A program made the translations under genes and the position numbers. From assembly GCF_022605725.1 (NCBI RefSeq), contig NC_065555.1:29312774-29376773 (forward strand): a DNA stretch of 64,000 nt, read 5' to 3'. Origin of the DNA: Anthonomus grandis grandis. Lineage: Eukaryota > Arthropoda > Insecta > Coleoptera > Curculionidae. Shown here piece after piece: positions 1 to 11,639 of the stretch (position 1 is the stretch's first letter; every line of letters begins with the position of its first letter). The notes beneath the pieces are model-generated. The model had not been told where the DNA came from and made no database searches. It saw only the letters and a list, made by a program, of their open reading frames with translations.

Positions 1-1016
1 CCTCAAGGGTCACACTGCGGTCCCCTTCTGTTCAATTTGTTCCTATTAGATTGACCTCAAAATATAAAAAATAGCTCGGTACTAATGTTTGCAGATGATG
101 TAAAGATATTTCGGCCTATTAGAACAATGACTGATGTTAAGCTTCTTCAGGAAGACATTGATAGTTTTTATGGCTGGTGTCAAGCAAATCATATGGACCT
201 TAACGTAAAAAAATGGTATCAAATATCATTTTCAAGAGTAAAAAGTCCTATTTCTTACAATTATTTCATCAACCATACTAACTTAAAGGTTACCGATGAA
301 ATGAAGGATCTTGGTGTTGTATTGGACAGCAAATTATCATTTGATATTCATATATCTGGTATTATCTCTCGGGCTCATAGAATGTTATGTTTCATCATAC
401 GGTCTAGTAAGGACTTTTCAATTTTGACGATAAAGAAACTATATTGCTCGCTAGTTAGAAATGTTCTGGAGTATTGCTCACCTATCTGGAACCCTTGTTA
501 TGTAACACATGTAACTGCAATTGAGCGAGTGCAGAATAAGTTTCTTCGTTATATTGGTTACAGGTGTGGTTATATCAGAGATGATTATTCTTATAGTGAA
601 TTAAGATCGCTACTTAATATTGATACTTTGGAAGAGAGGAGACTAAATCTTGAAATTCGTTTACTTCACAAGATTATTAATGGTATAATTGATTGTCCAG
701 ATCTTTTAAATCTAGTATGTCTGAATGTACCTATAAGAAGGAATCGGCATACTAATGTTTTTTATGTTCCTTACCATTCTACAAATTATGGCAAAAATAA
801 CCCTATTACAAGAATGTTAAATAATGCAAACTCTATGCAACAATCTGTAGATTTTTTTTGGAACTTCAGAGGCAAGATTTAGAGGATCTTTAAGGCATAT
901 ATTGTGATATATACTTTCATTTTTTTTTGTATAGCAATGTATATCTATACTGTATTTAGTAATTAGTTCTATTTATTGTAAAATGGTAAGTCCGTAAATA
1001 AATAAATAAACAATAA
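1..1016 (+). mobile_element. Non-LTR retrotransposon, 3' part (reverse transcriptase C-terminal half)
   Basis: The reading frame enters from the left edge with the RT motif PQGS, then has one in-frame TGA (52-54), then the catalytic FADD motif at about 88-99 and the thumb and C-terminal region, ending at the stop at 880-882. The 3' UTR ends in a short (TAAA)n tail near 998-1013. Gene order and tail type match the minus-strand copy at 61537-62990, so the two probably belong to one family. The clade (I/jockey/CR1 supergroup) is inferred from motifs only. The stop codon and the missing upstream part in this window mean activity cannot be judged. Confidence 0.85.
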
Positions 1017-1495
1017 TTTATTATGTCACTTTTATTTTCTTCTGTTAAAATTGCGTTATCACTGGCAACATGGAATACTAAGCATGTTTATCAACAAAAT
1101 ATCCCCTATGCCCCCTGTGTAGATTTGGCGCTCAATCCAAAACAGCCAATGTTTATTCTAGTGTATTCAATGGTATAACGTATTTTAAAATATATTTATA
1201 TTAATGGCAGAGCCAATTTACAAGAATAAAATAAAAAAGGAACAGACATATACATAATAATAAATAGCAAATATACAGAATTTAATAAACAATCAATAAT
1301 ATGGAATTGAACAGAATTATAGCGAAACCAAAAAATCACAAAATAACAAAAACGTAAAATCTAACCTTACTAACAATTTCACTCTTTTAGTCTGTCAAGT
1401 TTTAATTTAAATGAATGAACAGAGTTATCTATGAAGTAATATTTTATGAAATATGAGTAAATTCGAACGAGTCCTCTTCTCTTAAAACTACTGAT
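1017..1495. other. No gene recognised; possible retrotransposon scrap
   Basis: AT-rich sequence. On the minus strand around 1380-1500 there is a short frame ending in a NSVHSFKLKLDRL-like string, which resembles the C-terminus of many insect reverse transcriptases. It is too short to assign. Nothing else is supported. Confidence 0.4.
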
Positions 1496-2481
1496 ATTAT
1501 TATGAAAATGTAAATACGTTAATTATTCTGGGTAATTCTGCAGTTTAGCGGCTTTTGTTAAAACTAACGAAAAATGGTCGGGTTTTTTGCAAAATGGGTA
1601 GATTTCGACATATATTTTTCACTAAGAGTGGCGGAAAGCCAAATTTTATCACGAAGAGGGTGTTATCACGCACTAAATCACTCACTATGGGACATGAATA
1701 GAATAACGTCATTAGAATAACCCTGTATTCGATTAGTTTTGACAACAAATAGGTTACAACTAAGGTGAGGTTAGGGGTGGTGTTGCCAGTTCTGTCGTCT
1801 ACTGCGTTTTGTCACTCTGAAGCTTCAGCCTTGTCCCCAGTGTTGCTGACTCATGAGTGCCTTCTCTAAAACGGCGAATTCACTCTATATTTTTTAGTCA
1901 CGTGAAATGTTAGATATTATGCGTAAAATAAATTCACAAAAACTGTTACCTTTAAAATTTACCTTTTCTTGTAACTAAATCTGTTATTTCCGTGCAACAA
2001 ACATACCGAAGACACCCATAATGTATTATTATTTTGGTAATTTTTAGATTTTGGTCCGAATTAAAAATAATGTTATCGTATAGTGAGTGATTTAGTGCGT
2101 GATGACACCCTCTTCGTGATAAAATTTGGCTTTCCGCCACTCTTAGTGAAAAATATATATCGAAATCTACCCACTTTGCAAAAAACCCGACCATTTTTCG
2201 TTAGTTTTAACAAAAGCCGCTAAACTGCAGAATTACCTTATTCTCCTAGTTTTTGTACTACTTTATTAGTATTCTGAACTGTTAAAGTTGATTCGTAGGG
2301 TTTATTTAGGGTTCTACTTACGTTTGGTTTATTATTTTTAGCGATAGTGTTTAGTTTTTAAGTAATTCATCTTGTTCGAGAGCCTCATTTTGGCCCCAAT
2401 TTAGGTTATTTAGGTTATATTATTGTAAGTCCCTGTAGTTTTAATTTTCTAGAATTTGAATACTTGCTTGCTTTGACTGTC
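1496..2481 (+). repeat. LTR-like repeat, copy 1, interrupted by a 707-bp element
   Basis: Bases 1496-1530 plus 2238-2481 together match 52706-52973 at high identity, including the strings TTATGAAAATGTAAATACG and CTTGCTTTGACTGTC. The copy at 52.7 kb has no insert, so this locus is a filled site. No coding sequence flanks this copy, so it could be a solo LTR, but the terminal CA of a canonical LTR is not visible here. Confidence 0.6.
1531..2237. mobile_element. Non-autonomous inverted-repeat DNA element (707 bp, 158-bp TIRs)
   Basis: The left arm 1531-1688 and right arm 2080-2237 are near-perfect reverse complements starting GGTAATTCTGCAG. The flanks are TTATTCTG (1523-1530) and TTATTCTC (2238-2245), an 8-bp target-site duplication with one mismatch or a perfect 7-bp one. 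The uninterrupted homologue at 52.7 kb contains this target once. The middle (1689-2079) encodes no recognisable transposase. A 195-bp relative lies at 23321-23515. A 7-8 bp duplication is compatible with hAT- or P-like elements, but the superfamily is not proven. Confidence 0.8.
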
Positions 2482-2876
2482 TTCTCCTAAAATTATTGGT
2501 CTCTTTCAACAAAAACAATGAAGATAATTTTACATCGGGTTTTAAAAAGGACGCGCTTCGTGACAATTCATTCAGTTTTAATTGTTTAGTCAGTTTTTAC
2601 CTTGGAAACAATTAAACGACAGTCAAGGCGAGTTAGGTTAGTGTTTCTTTTTGACATTGACAATAAAAGTTCCCGAATTTCGTTACAATATTAAATATAT
2701 CTATTATCATATTTTTTTAATACGATTTTCAAATTCTCGGAGCTAAAATACACGGATTAGCAATCATGAATTTCTTGAAAAATGCGGGAAAAATTAAAAA
2801 ATATTCCGCTTTTCCTGTATACATAAATAACGTCTATAATAACTCTATAAAAAATGTAATAAAATTCTTGACTTAC
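2482..2876. other. Vps13D intron sequence, nothing recognised
   Basis: AT-rich, no open frame or repeat that could be assigned. It lies downstream of the Vps13D exon at 2877-3050, so it is intronic for that gene. Confidence 0.5.
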
Positions 2877-3050
2877 ATCGACGAGTTTTAGAGGGACCTC
2901 TTCTAATAATAAATCACAGATAATTCTAGGAGTAGAGCTGGAACGAAGGGGTTGCGTGCTCTTGTTTCTCTTCAAGTGCGCCTGCGCACTTACTGATGGT
3001 ATTATGTAGTCTCTTATTTTGTTTTTCGATTTGCTGGTTGACATTAGGTC
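2877..3050 (-). CDS. Vps13D: Vps13D coding exon 5 (end of chorein-N region)
   Basis: 58 codons, phase 0 at both ends: acceptor TTGCAG before GAC, donor GAT/GTAAGT. The residues include LKRNKSTQPLRSSSTPRI followed by DLLLEEVPLKL, which resemble the segment after the extended chorein domain in VPS13D and fit it better than VPS13A/B/C. The next exon of the family is not present between here and base 1, so the gene continues beyond the left edge. Confidence 0.85.
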
Positions 3051-3147
3051 CTGCAAGAATATATAGATAAATCATATATTAGTATTAGATGGTATGCATT
3101 TTTAATCGGTAATTCAAACAGAATATAGACACAATAACATTTAACTA

Positions 3148-3178
<31 letters not shown>

Positions 3179-3355
3179 GATAGAGTGATAGATATTTGTG
3201 GGCATTTATCTTGAATTGCTGTAGGTTGTATGCGTCGGGAAATATGTGAGGTGGAAGCCCGTTCCACAAAGAAGATGTTCTCCAGATGAATGAGTCCCGA
3301 TACAGCGACGTCCTTGGGGTAGGCAGGTGGACTCGATGTTGATGAGCCGCAACTG

Positions 3356-5287
3356 CTAGAATAAACAGAGAGCAGCCACCTTTCTCCTGTGCTCCAGACT
3401 ATCCAGATTCTTTGTCAGTTCTGGTTTGTCGATAAGACGAATAGCTCTCTTCTGTATAGAATCTAGCAGCTTTAAACTATGCTTGGGTGCAGAGCTCCAG
3501 ACATGCGAGCAATACTCGATGGAAGGGCGTATTTGAGCCTTATAAAGAGTCAGCAGCTGTTCTGGCGTATACAGTTTTTTCGTTTTGAAAAGCACTCCGA
3601 GTTTTTTGGAAGCCGCCCTGGCAACCTCGGCAACGTGGTCATGCCAGGACACACTGTTGGTGACCTCGACCCCTACAAGATGTATAGATGATTTCATTTG
3701 CAATGTTTTCCCTGCCATAACCAGCTCCGGGCCACCAAGGTTAGTCTTCATCGTAAATACTGCAGCCTGCGTTTTTTTAGCGTTAAAATTCACCAAATTG
3801 TTACCGCCCCACTCCAAGAATGCTCTAATATCGTTGTTGGTTAAAGCTACTTGTTGCTGCCTAAGATTCTGAGAACTTGCGGCTGTCGTTGGCTTGGCGG
3901 ACTTAAATGTGGAAATAAGAGTGCTATCGTCCGCAAAGCTGTAGATTGGATTGACAGTGGTTCCTAGCAAATCGTTGATATACATCAAGAAAAGGGTGGG
4001 GGATAGAATGCATCCTTGAGGGACTCCAGCGTTAATGTTAAATTGGTCGGAGAGGTATCCATCGACGGCTACTTGGATTGTTCGTTGTTCAAGAAAACTT
4101 TTGATCCAATTTAATAATGAGTTTTGTATGCCGATTGAGGAGAGCTTGCTTAGTAGTCCCTCATGCCACACTCTGTCAAATGCCTTGGAAATGTCAAGAG
4201 CGACTGAGCGGGACTCGCCGTGCTTCTCCATGGCCTCCGTTCACAAGTGTGTGATGTAGGCCAGAAGATCGCCGGTGGATATAAGCTTTCGGAAGCCGTA
4301 TTGATGATCGCTGATTAGTCCAGATGATTCCAGATATCTTAACAGTTGTTGGTTGACTGCTTTCTCCATAATCTTCGATATTACTGGAACTAGTGCAATC
4401 GGGCGGTAATTGGAGGCCATCGTCTTCTTACCCCTTTTGGGTACAGCTTGCACTCGAGCAGTTTTCCAGCTTGTTGGAAATTGGCCCTGCTTATACGATA
4501 CCGTGAACAGTCTACATAAGGCAGGAGTTAAATCGTCTGCACAACTTTTTAGTATTAGGGCTGGAATTCCATCGGGTCCAGAAGCTTTGTTGGTGTCTAC
4601 GCTTTTAAGAATTTTATTTATAATTCGTTGGGGAAACGAAATTTCTCCCATCGATGAATTCACCCTTGGCAAATATGGCGGTGTTTTGCCTTGAGTAGAA
4701 TTGGACGTGAAGAGTTTACCCAGTAAGTTGGCTTTTTCCCTTGCTGTTACCGCGATAGAACCATCATCTGCTGTTAGGGGTGGCAAGGCCGACTTAGCAG
4801 ATCCTTGACTAATGGCTTTCGATACCGACCAGAATGATCTTGTTCCATTTGGGCAGCATTTGTTTAGCAGTTTGTTTTTGATCCTGTTGTTGTGACTCTC
4901 TTTGCATTCATCAATAATTCGCTTGCAGCTATTTCTGGAGGCTAAAAAGTTCCTCCGATTTTCGATGGAAGGATGTTGACGCCATTTGCGATATGCTGCG
5001 TTTTTAGTGTTTACTGCCTTTTTGCAATTCAGGTTGAACCATTGCTTGATGTTTGATCCGCATTTTGTAGAAAAAGAGATATAAGCTTCCATTCCTGGCA
5101 AGATCGTCTCTGTAATTTGGTTTGCACATTCTGAGATGTTATTGGTTCTAAAGCAGACTTCTTTCCGAGGGAATGAGCGATAAAATTCCCGAAGATAATT
5201 CCACTCTGCTGATTTATAGTGCCATACCTTCCGCGGCATCGGAGGATCTTGCGTTTTAACCTCCAACTGGCAAGAGACTGTTATCAA
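3356..5287 (-). pseudogene. Reverse transcriptase ORF of the 3.1-kb non-LTR element
   Basis: One long frame read through a single in-frame stop near 4240. Upstream part: linker and RT fingers with NYRPIALVP. Downstream part: palm with ALDISKAFD, then GVPQGCILSP, YSFADDSTLI, thumb and the SHVWSSAPK region. The frame is otherwise open over about 640 codons, suggesting a young copy. It would copy its own RNA by target-primed reverse transcription. Confidence 0.85.
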
Positions 5288-5304
5288 TTTGTGGTCCGAT
5301 GTTC

Positions 5305-5935
5305 CTAGGGGGGCTGATGTACTGATACAGTGTACGAGTCAGGGTCTGAAGCCAAGACCAGATCTAGGAGACTCGCGAACTCGCCGTCTCGATCGGGGAT
5401 TCTGGTAGGTTCCTCCACAAGCTGCGTAAACCCGCATATGGTGGCAAATAGCTCAGCTTCTCGTCCTTCACCGTCGTTCTTGTTGCAGAAGCGCAGCCAG
5501 TTGATATTGTGAACGTTAAAATCACCCATGACGATGATTTCTGCGCTTGGGTAGTCAATTTGCAGATGGTTAATGCAATCAACCAGGTTCAAAAAGAGCC
5601 GTCTATATTGGGTGTCGCTTGGTGGTCTGTAGATAAAGCAGATAAATTTCGTGGCACCACTGGCTATTATTTTGAAACACATGACGTCGAAGTCCGCAGG
5701 TTTAAGCGTTTTCTCCCGCTGGCAACTCAAATCGTTCTTGACAAATACTGCCAATCCAAAGTTTAGTCGAAATCGGGTGTGTAGATCGTATCCAGGATAA
5801 ATGAGGTGAACATTTGTTGTTGAAGGTTTCACCTTTGTTTCTGCCAATACCAGAATGTGAGACTTATTTGATTGCACGTGTTGGTGTACTGCATTAATAT
5901 TGGTGTTTAGTCCTCTGATGTTGCAAAAATTGATT
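5305..5935 (-). pseudogene. AP endonuclease domain of the 3.1-kb non-LTR element
   Basis: It begins with KINFCNIRGLN on the minus strand and includes HILVLAETK, FICFIYRPPS and IIVMGDFNVHNINW, the usual order of the exonuclease-endonuclease-phosphatase fold in non-LTR elements. A frameshift near 5305-5330 separates it from the RT frame, which begins with the GTSDHK catalytic motif just across the shift. Confidence 0.85.
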
Positions 5936-6300
5936 TTTAGACTTTTTGATCCGCCTGATGGACCCCCCGACCAGCCTCCGCCCGGAGATCCGAATGGGAC
6001 GCGAGTTTACCTCCGGAAAGTTTTGGTCGTGAGGGCGCCATCATGCATTTATTTTTCTTCTCCATTTCCCCTTTGGAAACCGGACACATCGACATGGCGG
6101 CGAAACGTGAGTTCCATGGAACCACTTCACGCCGCCCAAGTCCTATGTGGTGGTATTGAACCGGGCGATGCAAGTGGACAACATCTACCACCAAAGGGGT
6201 TGCTCTTTTAGTCGACTTTTACGACAGGCAGAGCGTACCGGAGGGCTATTCTACCCCGGCCCTCCCCGGGGGAAATAAATACTTGAAAGCACTGACCCGG

Positions 6301-6326
6301 TATAATAATAATAACAATAATAATAT
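6301..6326. repeat. AAT/AAC-rich microsatellite
   Basis: Short run of TAA and CAA triplets at the 5' border of the 3.1-kb retrotransposon. The surrounding stretch (6273-6621) contains nothing else that I can assign. Confidence 0.7.
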
Positions 6327-6621
6327 AAGTTCTTTATTGCAAATCTCATATTATAGTACATGAAATGAAATGACGCCAAGAAGACATGCTGCTACTAACT
6401 ATTTTAAATCTATACCAATATCTTTCAAACAATATGGGTCTAATTTGCTAATAATTTCTTTAATTCGCGAATGATTGCTTTTTGTATGAGAAAATATGTC
6501 AAAATATTCTGATTTTTACAGAAACTTGTTTTTATTTCAGAAACCGAACTACTTAGATATAGGAACCTGATACCTCGTTAGAAAGGGATTTCAATTTCCG
6601 TGTAGAATATGTTATAAGATA

Positions 6622-6700
6622 CAGGGTGTTTCATTTGAAAAAATAAATTTTTCACAATTTTTGTATCTAGCGGTAAAATCACTAACTTTGAGCAACCCTG
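6622..6700. mobile_element. 79-bp candidate miniature element with CAGGGT ends
   Basis: Begins CAGGGTGTTTC and ends GAGCAACCCTG, flanked on both sides by TA. The TA flanks and mirror-image ends are what a Tc1/mariner-type miniature element would leave. It is very short and the repeats are only about 6-8 bp, so chance is not excluded. Confidence 0.45.
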
Positions 6701-6880
6701 TATAATGTAAAACAAATTTTTATAGTGAAGACTAATGCGCAATACTTCCGTAAATTACGCTCATATTTTCATTTTTTTGTGCGTTCCAGTGCCGTCGAAA
6801 CCCACTAAAAATAGGTATAAGAAACACCTTATACTAAAACAATCATACAGCGATAGCGGATCAGAAAATAAAATAATATA

Positions 6881-7039
6881 CAGGGTATTCCATTTAAAAT
6901 AACAAAGTTGCTAACACTTTTGCATCGCTAAAAATATTTTTAATCGTTAGATCACTAGCTAAAACCCATGATGCCAAACTTTCAAAAAACATCTATTTTC
7001 CGTTCTCTGTAAACGTCTAAGGTACCATCAATCACCCTG
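6881..7039. mobile_element. 159-bp candidate miniature element with CAGGGT ends
   Basis: Begins CAGGGTATTCC and ends ATCACCCTG, flanked by TA at 6879-6880 and 7040-7041. The inside shares partial similarity with the 79-bp element just upstream (a GTATCTAGCG-like and a TTAGATCACTAGC-like stretch). It lies about 110 bp outside the Vps13D exon at 7148. Confidence 0.5.
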
Positions 7040-7147
7040 TATAAGGAAAAGGAAGTCACTTTGAGAATAATGGATGAATATGTCCAATTATTTATCTATA
7101 TACACTTTTAATTTAAAGTAATTATTATTTAGTCAAATTATACTTAC

Positions 7148-7396
7148 TGCTAATTGCGACACCCCCAAACCAACATAGCTTTCTTCCGGATTGATTTTCA
7201 TCCAATAAAGAGCAAACTCTTCCAGTTCCAATAATTTAAAGGAATGTGTCCCTTGACTGGATTGCGTCTGCCCTGGCGTCCAATTACTATCGCAGCTCTG
7301 TGCTGTGAGAGAATCAATAGTAATGCCAAAAGCCACAGTCTGTCCCGGGACACTGAACGAGTCTTCATAGCGTATGTGCACATTTTTTATTTTGAG
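7148..7396 (-). CDS. Vps13D: Vps13D coding exon 4 (chorein-N domain)
   Basis: 83 codons, phase 0 at both ends (acceptor TTTTGTAG before CTC, donor GCA/GTAAGTA). Contains LKIKNVHIRYEDS, then VAFGITIDSLTAQS and FALYWM, a diagnostic order of the VPS13/ATG2 N-terminal domain. It joins in phase to the exon at 10279-10458, which ends in SEILENIQ. Confidence 0.93.
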
Positions 7397-7599
7397 CTAC
7401 AAAATATGCCAATATTATGATTTTATATTCAAGTGTGAGTTGAGTGTAGTAGTGCAGCTTTTTACTGCAGAAAAGAGTTGGGTCATGGTAGCACTATGAT
7501 TCTAGTAAATAACAATATTTTAAAGACATTCAATATAACTTCTTTTAAGATGTTTTATTAATATTACTGATGGTAAATTTAAATTTACTGTGGTTTATG

Positions 7600-10165
7600 T
7601 AAAAGCTTTTAACTTTTATATTATATATATTTATCGTCCTCCCAGATGTAATATTCGGGAGTTTCTTATACTCTCTGAAATATGTTTGACACTATTTCTA
7701 GAAGGAGCAGAGTTAATCGTTTGTGGTGAGCTTAATATTGATTATCTATGAGACTCGCATGAATCTGATGGCCGAAAAAATCTGCTGACTTCTTTTAATC
7801 CACAAATGGTTATTGAACAACCGACAAGAATCACATCATGCTCCTAAACATTAATTGATTACAACTGTTTAAATTTGGTCTTTGAGGTAAATTTTGTTGT
7901 CCAAATTATTCCTTCTGGATTGTCTGATCACGAATCAATTCTTAAGAAAAAAAATTTAAATACGGCAGAGTCTACTGCGATGCGAATTTTAGACGCTTTA
8001 GAAATTTATGCAATAATACTCATTGAACGGTGGTGTATTGTTCTATTGTTCCTTTTAACCACTTTAGTGACTTTGTTTTGAGTATTTTCAATAAGATTTT
8101 TCCCATGAAAAAGATAAAAATAAAGCCTAAGAAACCATAGATTACACATGATCTTAAAACATCATCAACTAATTTAAGATTTCTATACATTTTAAGAAAA
8201 TATACCTCCAATTCCTGGTTTCTTACATAATTTAATACATACAGAAGGATCTATAGGAAAACAATACGAAATGCCAAGCAACTTTATTATAAAAATAGAG
8301 TCCATAAAGCACGCAATAAAGTAAAGGAAAACTGGAATATTATTAATGAACTAAGGGGAAATTCCTGAAAGTCAGGTGATTTTCCAATTAATGCAGATAA
8401 TCTTAATCAGTTCTACTGCTCAGTAGCAACAAGACTCAAAAATCAAATAGATCCTCTATCTATTTGATAATATCTCTATACAACAATCAAAAAACTGTTA
8501 AACGAAATAAAAAAAACATCTGGGATTGACGGACTATCCATCGAGTTTTGCAGAGTTTACCTGATCAAGTTGTGAGCTCAATCGTACACGCTATAAATGT
8601 GATGCAACGTTTCCAAGTAATCTTAAGGTTTCCCTTGTGACGCCTCTCTTTAAAGGAGCCGAACCAAATAACCCCATAAATTATAAAGTGATTTCACTTT
8701 AGCCCTGCCTGTCTAAGGTTATTGAAAAACCGGTCAAAGTAAGAATGGTAGCTTTCCTAACTAAAAACAACATATTAAGTGAATGTCAATTTGGTTTTCG
8801 AGAGCGCACTAGCTTGAATGATACAATGTTTTCATTCCTGGAGAAATTATACTTGAGTTTAAATGATGGTCAGTTTGCTGCAGCGGTATTTTGTGACTCC
8901 TCTAAAGCCTTTGACTATGTCAAATATGGAATACTGCTCGGTAAGCTTTCTAGATATGGGTTTAGGAGAGTGGTAGACACACAGAAAACAGCCTGTTAGG
9001 TCAAATGACTGTCTGAACTTTGTGTGGTGAGCCATGGAGTTCCTCAGGATTCGGTTCTCGTTCCTATTTTATTGCTATTGTATATAAATAACCTGGCGTC
9101 TTTCCAGATAAGAGGATTCTTCACTATTTTTGCAGAAGGAGCCACCATCATTTGAGCATACAATAATAAAAACACTTAACAAAAACAATTTCTAAAGATT
9201 TATTAATGGTTAAACAGTGGTGTGATGCTAATCTATTGTCTTTAAATATAGATAAGACTAAATACTTAAGTTTTAAGTTTGTATGTTCAGACCAGTTAAT
9301 GATTTACAACAAAGAATAAGAAGTGAATAATTTCAAAAGATTTCTTGGAATTCTTATTGAAACTGACGTGTTGTGACCATATATCAGAATTGAGGCAAAA
9401 ACTGGCTAGAGGATGTTATGCTGCTAGTGGTTTCAAATAAACTGGAATATGAAAAATCGGTCTATTTTTCTTTGATTAAAACTCACCTACTGTATGGAAT
9501 AACATTTTGGGGTAGTCACGGGCTCTTTAATTGGGTTTGTTTTGCAAAAAAAGAGCCATTATACATATATGTGACCTAAATCTTCACAGGACTCAATAGG
9601 GGTCTACTTTTTAAAGATATTTACCTTATGTTGCTTGTTTATTGCTGAGTGCTGAGTTACTTGCCTAATATATAAAAAAATAAACTGTATCTTAAAAATA
9701 ATGGCTTCTCAAAACATTATAATACCAGACAAAACTACAATATTCCAATGCCCATCCCGAAAAGTGTATAAAATAAAATACAATAATAATATAAAAGCCT
9801 CTAAATGTCCTTCTCGCTTTAAAAAGTCCTTAAAGGAACTTCTTACTTAAAAGCAAGTATGTTTATAACCTAACAGAGTTTTTTTAAAGATAATTGGGAC
9901 TGAGCCAATAGGATATAATTAATTTATAGGAAAAATGTAAAGGTTACAATTTGTGATGTTACTCTAATAAAACTTTTACTTGTTTCATTAATTTTAAATT
10001 AATTTTTGTGTTATTATTGTGTATACTAGTATGCTGAACCCACTATTGTGTATTTTTTTAAAATTATATGTTAGTAATATATCAATTTATATTCTTATTT
10101 TATATTATAAGATGCTTTATCAACAAATACCATGTATTTATGATAATAAAGCATGTTTTGAATTT
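7600..10165 (+). mobile_element. Degenerate CR1-like non-LTR retrotransposon
   Basis: Endonuclease remnants start near 7638 (YRPP-like, then a GELNID-like motif near 7730 and SGLSDHES near 7920). RT remnants follow, including FGFRERTSLND, AAAVFCDSSKAFD near 8880, a PQDSVL-like motif near 9045 and the thumb. The 3' end is AATAAAGCATGTTTTGAATTTGAATT near 10143-10167, an AATAAA signal with a short TTTGAAT repeat. Many stops and shifts make it an old copy. It accounts for nearly all of the 2882-bp Vps13D intron 3. Confidence 0.85.
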
Positions 10166-10278
10166 GAATTAAAATTTTACAGTTATTTCAAGATATAAAT
10201 TTTTTAGTACTAAGAAAATTAAATGACTTAAAAATACTTTAAGTGATAACGTGATTAATGATGAACAATAAATCTTAC

Positions 10279-10458
10279 CTGAATATTCTCCAAAATTTCG
10301 CTTACAAACCCCGTACTATAACTATACCAAGAAAAATAACTAGAAGCATAATAATTACTGTCTTTCAAATCTTTTTCCATTCGCCATTTCGCTTCTAAAT
10401 TATCTAGGGCTGTTATTTTTACGTCATGCTGTATTGATTGCTCACTGTCATGGTCCCA
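10279..10458 (-). CDS. Vps13D: Vps13D coding exon 3
   Basis: 60 codons, phase 0 to phase 0 (acceptor TTTCAG before TGG, donor CAG/GTAAGATT). Encodes ITALDNLEAKW, then a Tyr/Ser-rich stretch and FVSEILENIQ, the amphipathic segment that precedes the first VHIRYED strand of the VPS13 N-terminus. The upstream intron is only 59 bp. Confidence 0.92.
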
Positions 10459-10517
10459 CTGAAATTATTTAATTATTACCAGTTAAAATGCATTAATTTG
10501 AAATATGACTTATATAC

Positions 10518-10708
10518 CTCTTCTAAAGGCAAAAGACTAGCAACAACATACAGTTGCTCAAAAGATATGACCCAAGGAGCTGATCGAATTTGCCTAACTG
10601 GAATCTGTAACTTTACTTTCCCAATAAAGCCAGATCTTATCCTAATTGGTAGGCCTAGTTGGCTTAAAGCGTCTGTTTTCAAAGGTACATTTTCCAGCTC
10701 AACTTGAC
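10518..10708 (-). CDS. Vps13D: Vps13D coding exon 2 (chorein-N domain)
   Basis: Two bases plus 63 codons: acceptor ATTTTTAG before GT, donor GAAGAG/GTATAT. Encodes QVELENVPLK, LGLPIRIRSGFIGKVKLQIP and PWVISFEQLYVV, the hallmark repeats of the VPS13 lipid-channel start. The split Gly codon matches the single G left by exon 1 at 25692, across a 14,983-bp intron. Confidence 0.95.
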
Positions 10709-11639
10709 CTAAAAATATTCTTATACTGATTTCCTCATCATTTGCATAATAGTATAGTGTATGTATAAATTGCACATTGCTTTAAGATTCATGCTGCGAA
10801 TTATAGTATTTTGGTAGTTAGTTTTAATCATGTAATGTCACTATTGTTTTATATAATAAACATCAAAACTGTCTAAGAACATTTCTCCTTGTGTGTGAAA
10901 AGGAGATTTTTTTCTTTTAGAGTGCCTGGCTTATTTTCATTTTATTGATAACACGGAACAATACTATTATCTGTAAATAATATAAGGAAAACAATGGTAC
11001 AGCAGCTAATTGATAATCTGCCAATAATATAATTGCCAGTAAATGCCAATTATATTTTAAAATTTAACAAATATAAACAGACTCTTATAACGAGCAAATG
11101 ACAAAACGAGTTGACTAAAGCATGTGTTGTTAGATAAATTGATATTCAGGCTTATTAATATTACCTAATGTTTTACTTTCATTCTGCAGAACGTCCTCTG
11201 TAGAATGAAAGTGAAAGTCAATATTGAAAATTACTTTGTAAAGAATATTAAACCTTATAAGACCTAAAAAAATGAAACTAGCACGAAATATATTACGACG
11301 TTAACATAGAGTCATAATTTTATATGGGTTCAATAAGCACAATATCTCAAGAATTTATGTTGGATCCTTTCTAAGGTATAAATATGAGTTTGGCAATATA
11401 TAGATTAAACCTCAGTAAAATATTCCAACATAATCTTACTAGGCAGCAATAAACCCTTTTTGTTGAATAAAGTGAATAGATTCTTATAATAGGTCCCGGA
11501 AATTTTGAAACTGTAACTTTATATGTAGGTTCAATATGTTGAATGAATTGAGAGCTTAAATTATTAATAGCTATATAGGAAATTGGTTGGCCTCGTCAGT
11601 AAAACTAATAACACAACATTTTTTTTTACATTTAACTAA
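10709..11639. other. Vps13D intron 1 sequence without gene
   Basis: AT-rich sequence with no assignable coding segment. It contains a 38-bp near-perfect hairpin at 11175-11212 (listed separately) and nothing else that I recognise. Confidence 0.5.
11175..11212. repeat. Short foldback hairpin (16-bp arms)
   Basis: Arm ACTTTCATTCTGCAGA (11175-11190), 6-base loop ACGTCC, arm TCTGTAGAATGAAAGT (11197-11212). The arms pair with one mismatch. It could be the tip of a decayed foldback element. No flanking coding sequence. Confidence 0.7.

Larger units (their letters stand above)
3148..6272 (-). mobile_element. Near full-length non-LTR retrotransposon with poly(A) tail
   Basis: On the minus strand: a GC-rich 5' leader starting near 6272 (GGGGAGGGCCGGGGTAG), an AP-type endonuclease from about 5935 to 5305 (motifs NIRGLN, AETK, MGDFNVHN), then RT from 5287 to 3356 with SKAFDRVWH, GVPQGCILSP and FADD. 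The 3' end is a T-run on the plus strand at about 3149-3174, that is poly(A). One frameshift lies near 5300 and one TGA, probably replacing a Trp codon, near 4240, so it is recently dead. No ORF1 is apparent. It sits inside Vps13D intron 4, in the same orientation as the gene. Confidence 0.9.

Noticed and set aside
5900..6211. 103-codon plus-strand frame in a less AT-rich region
   Set aside because: It lies on the opposite strand of the 5' leader and endonuclease start of the minus-strand retrotransposon.
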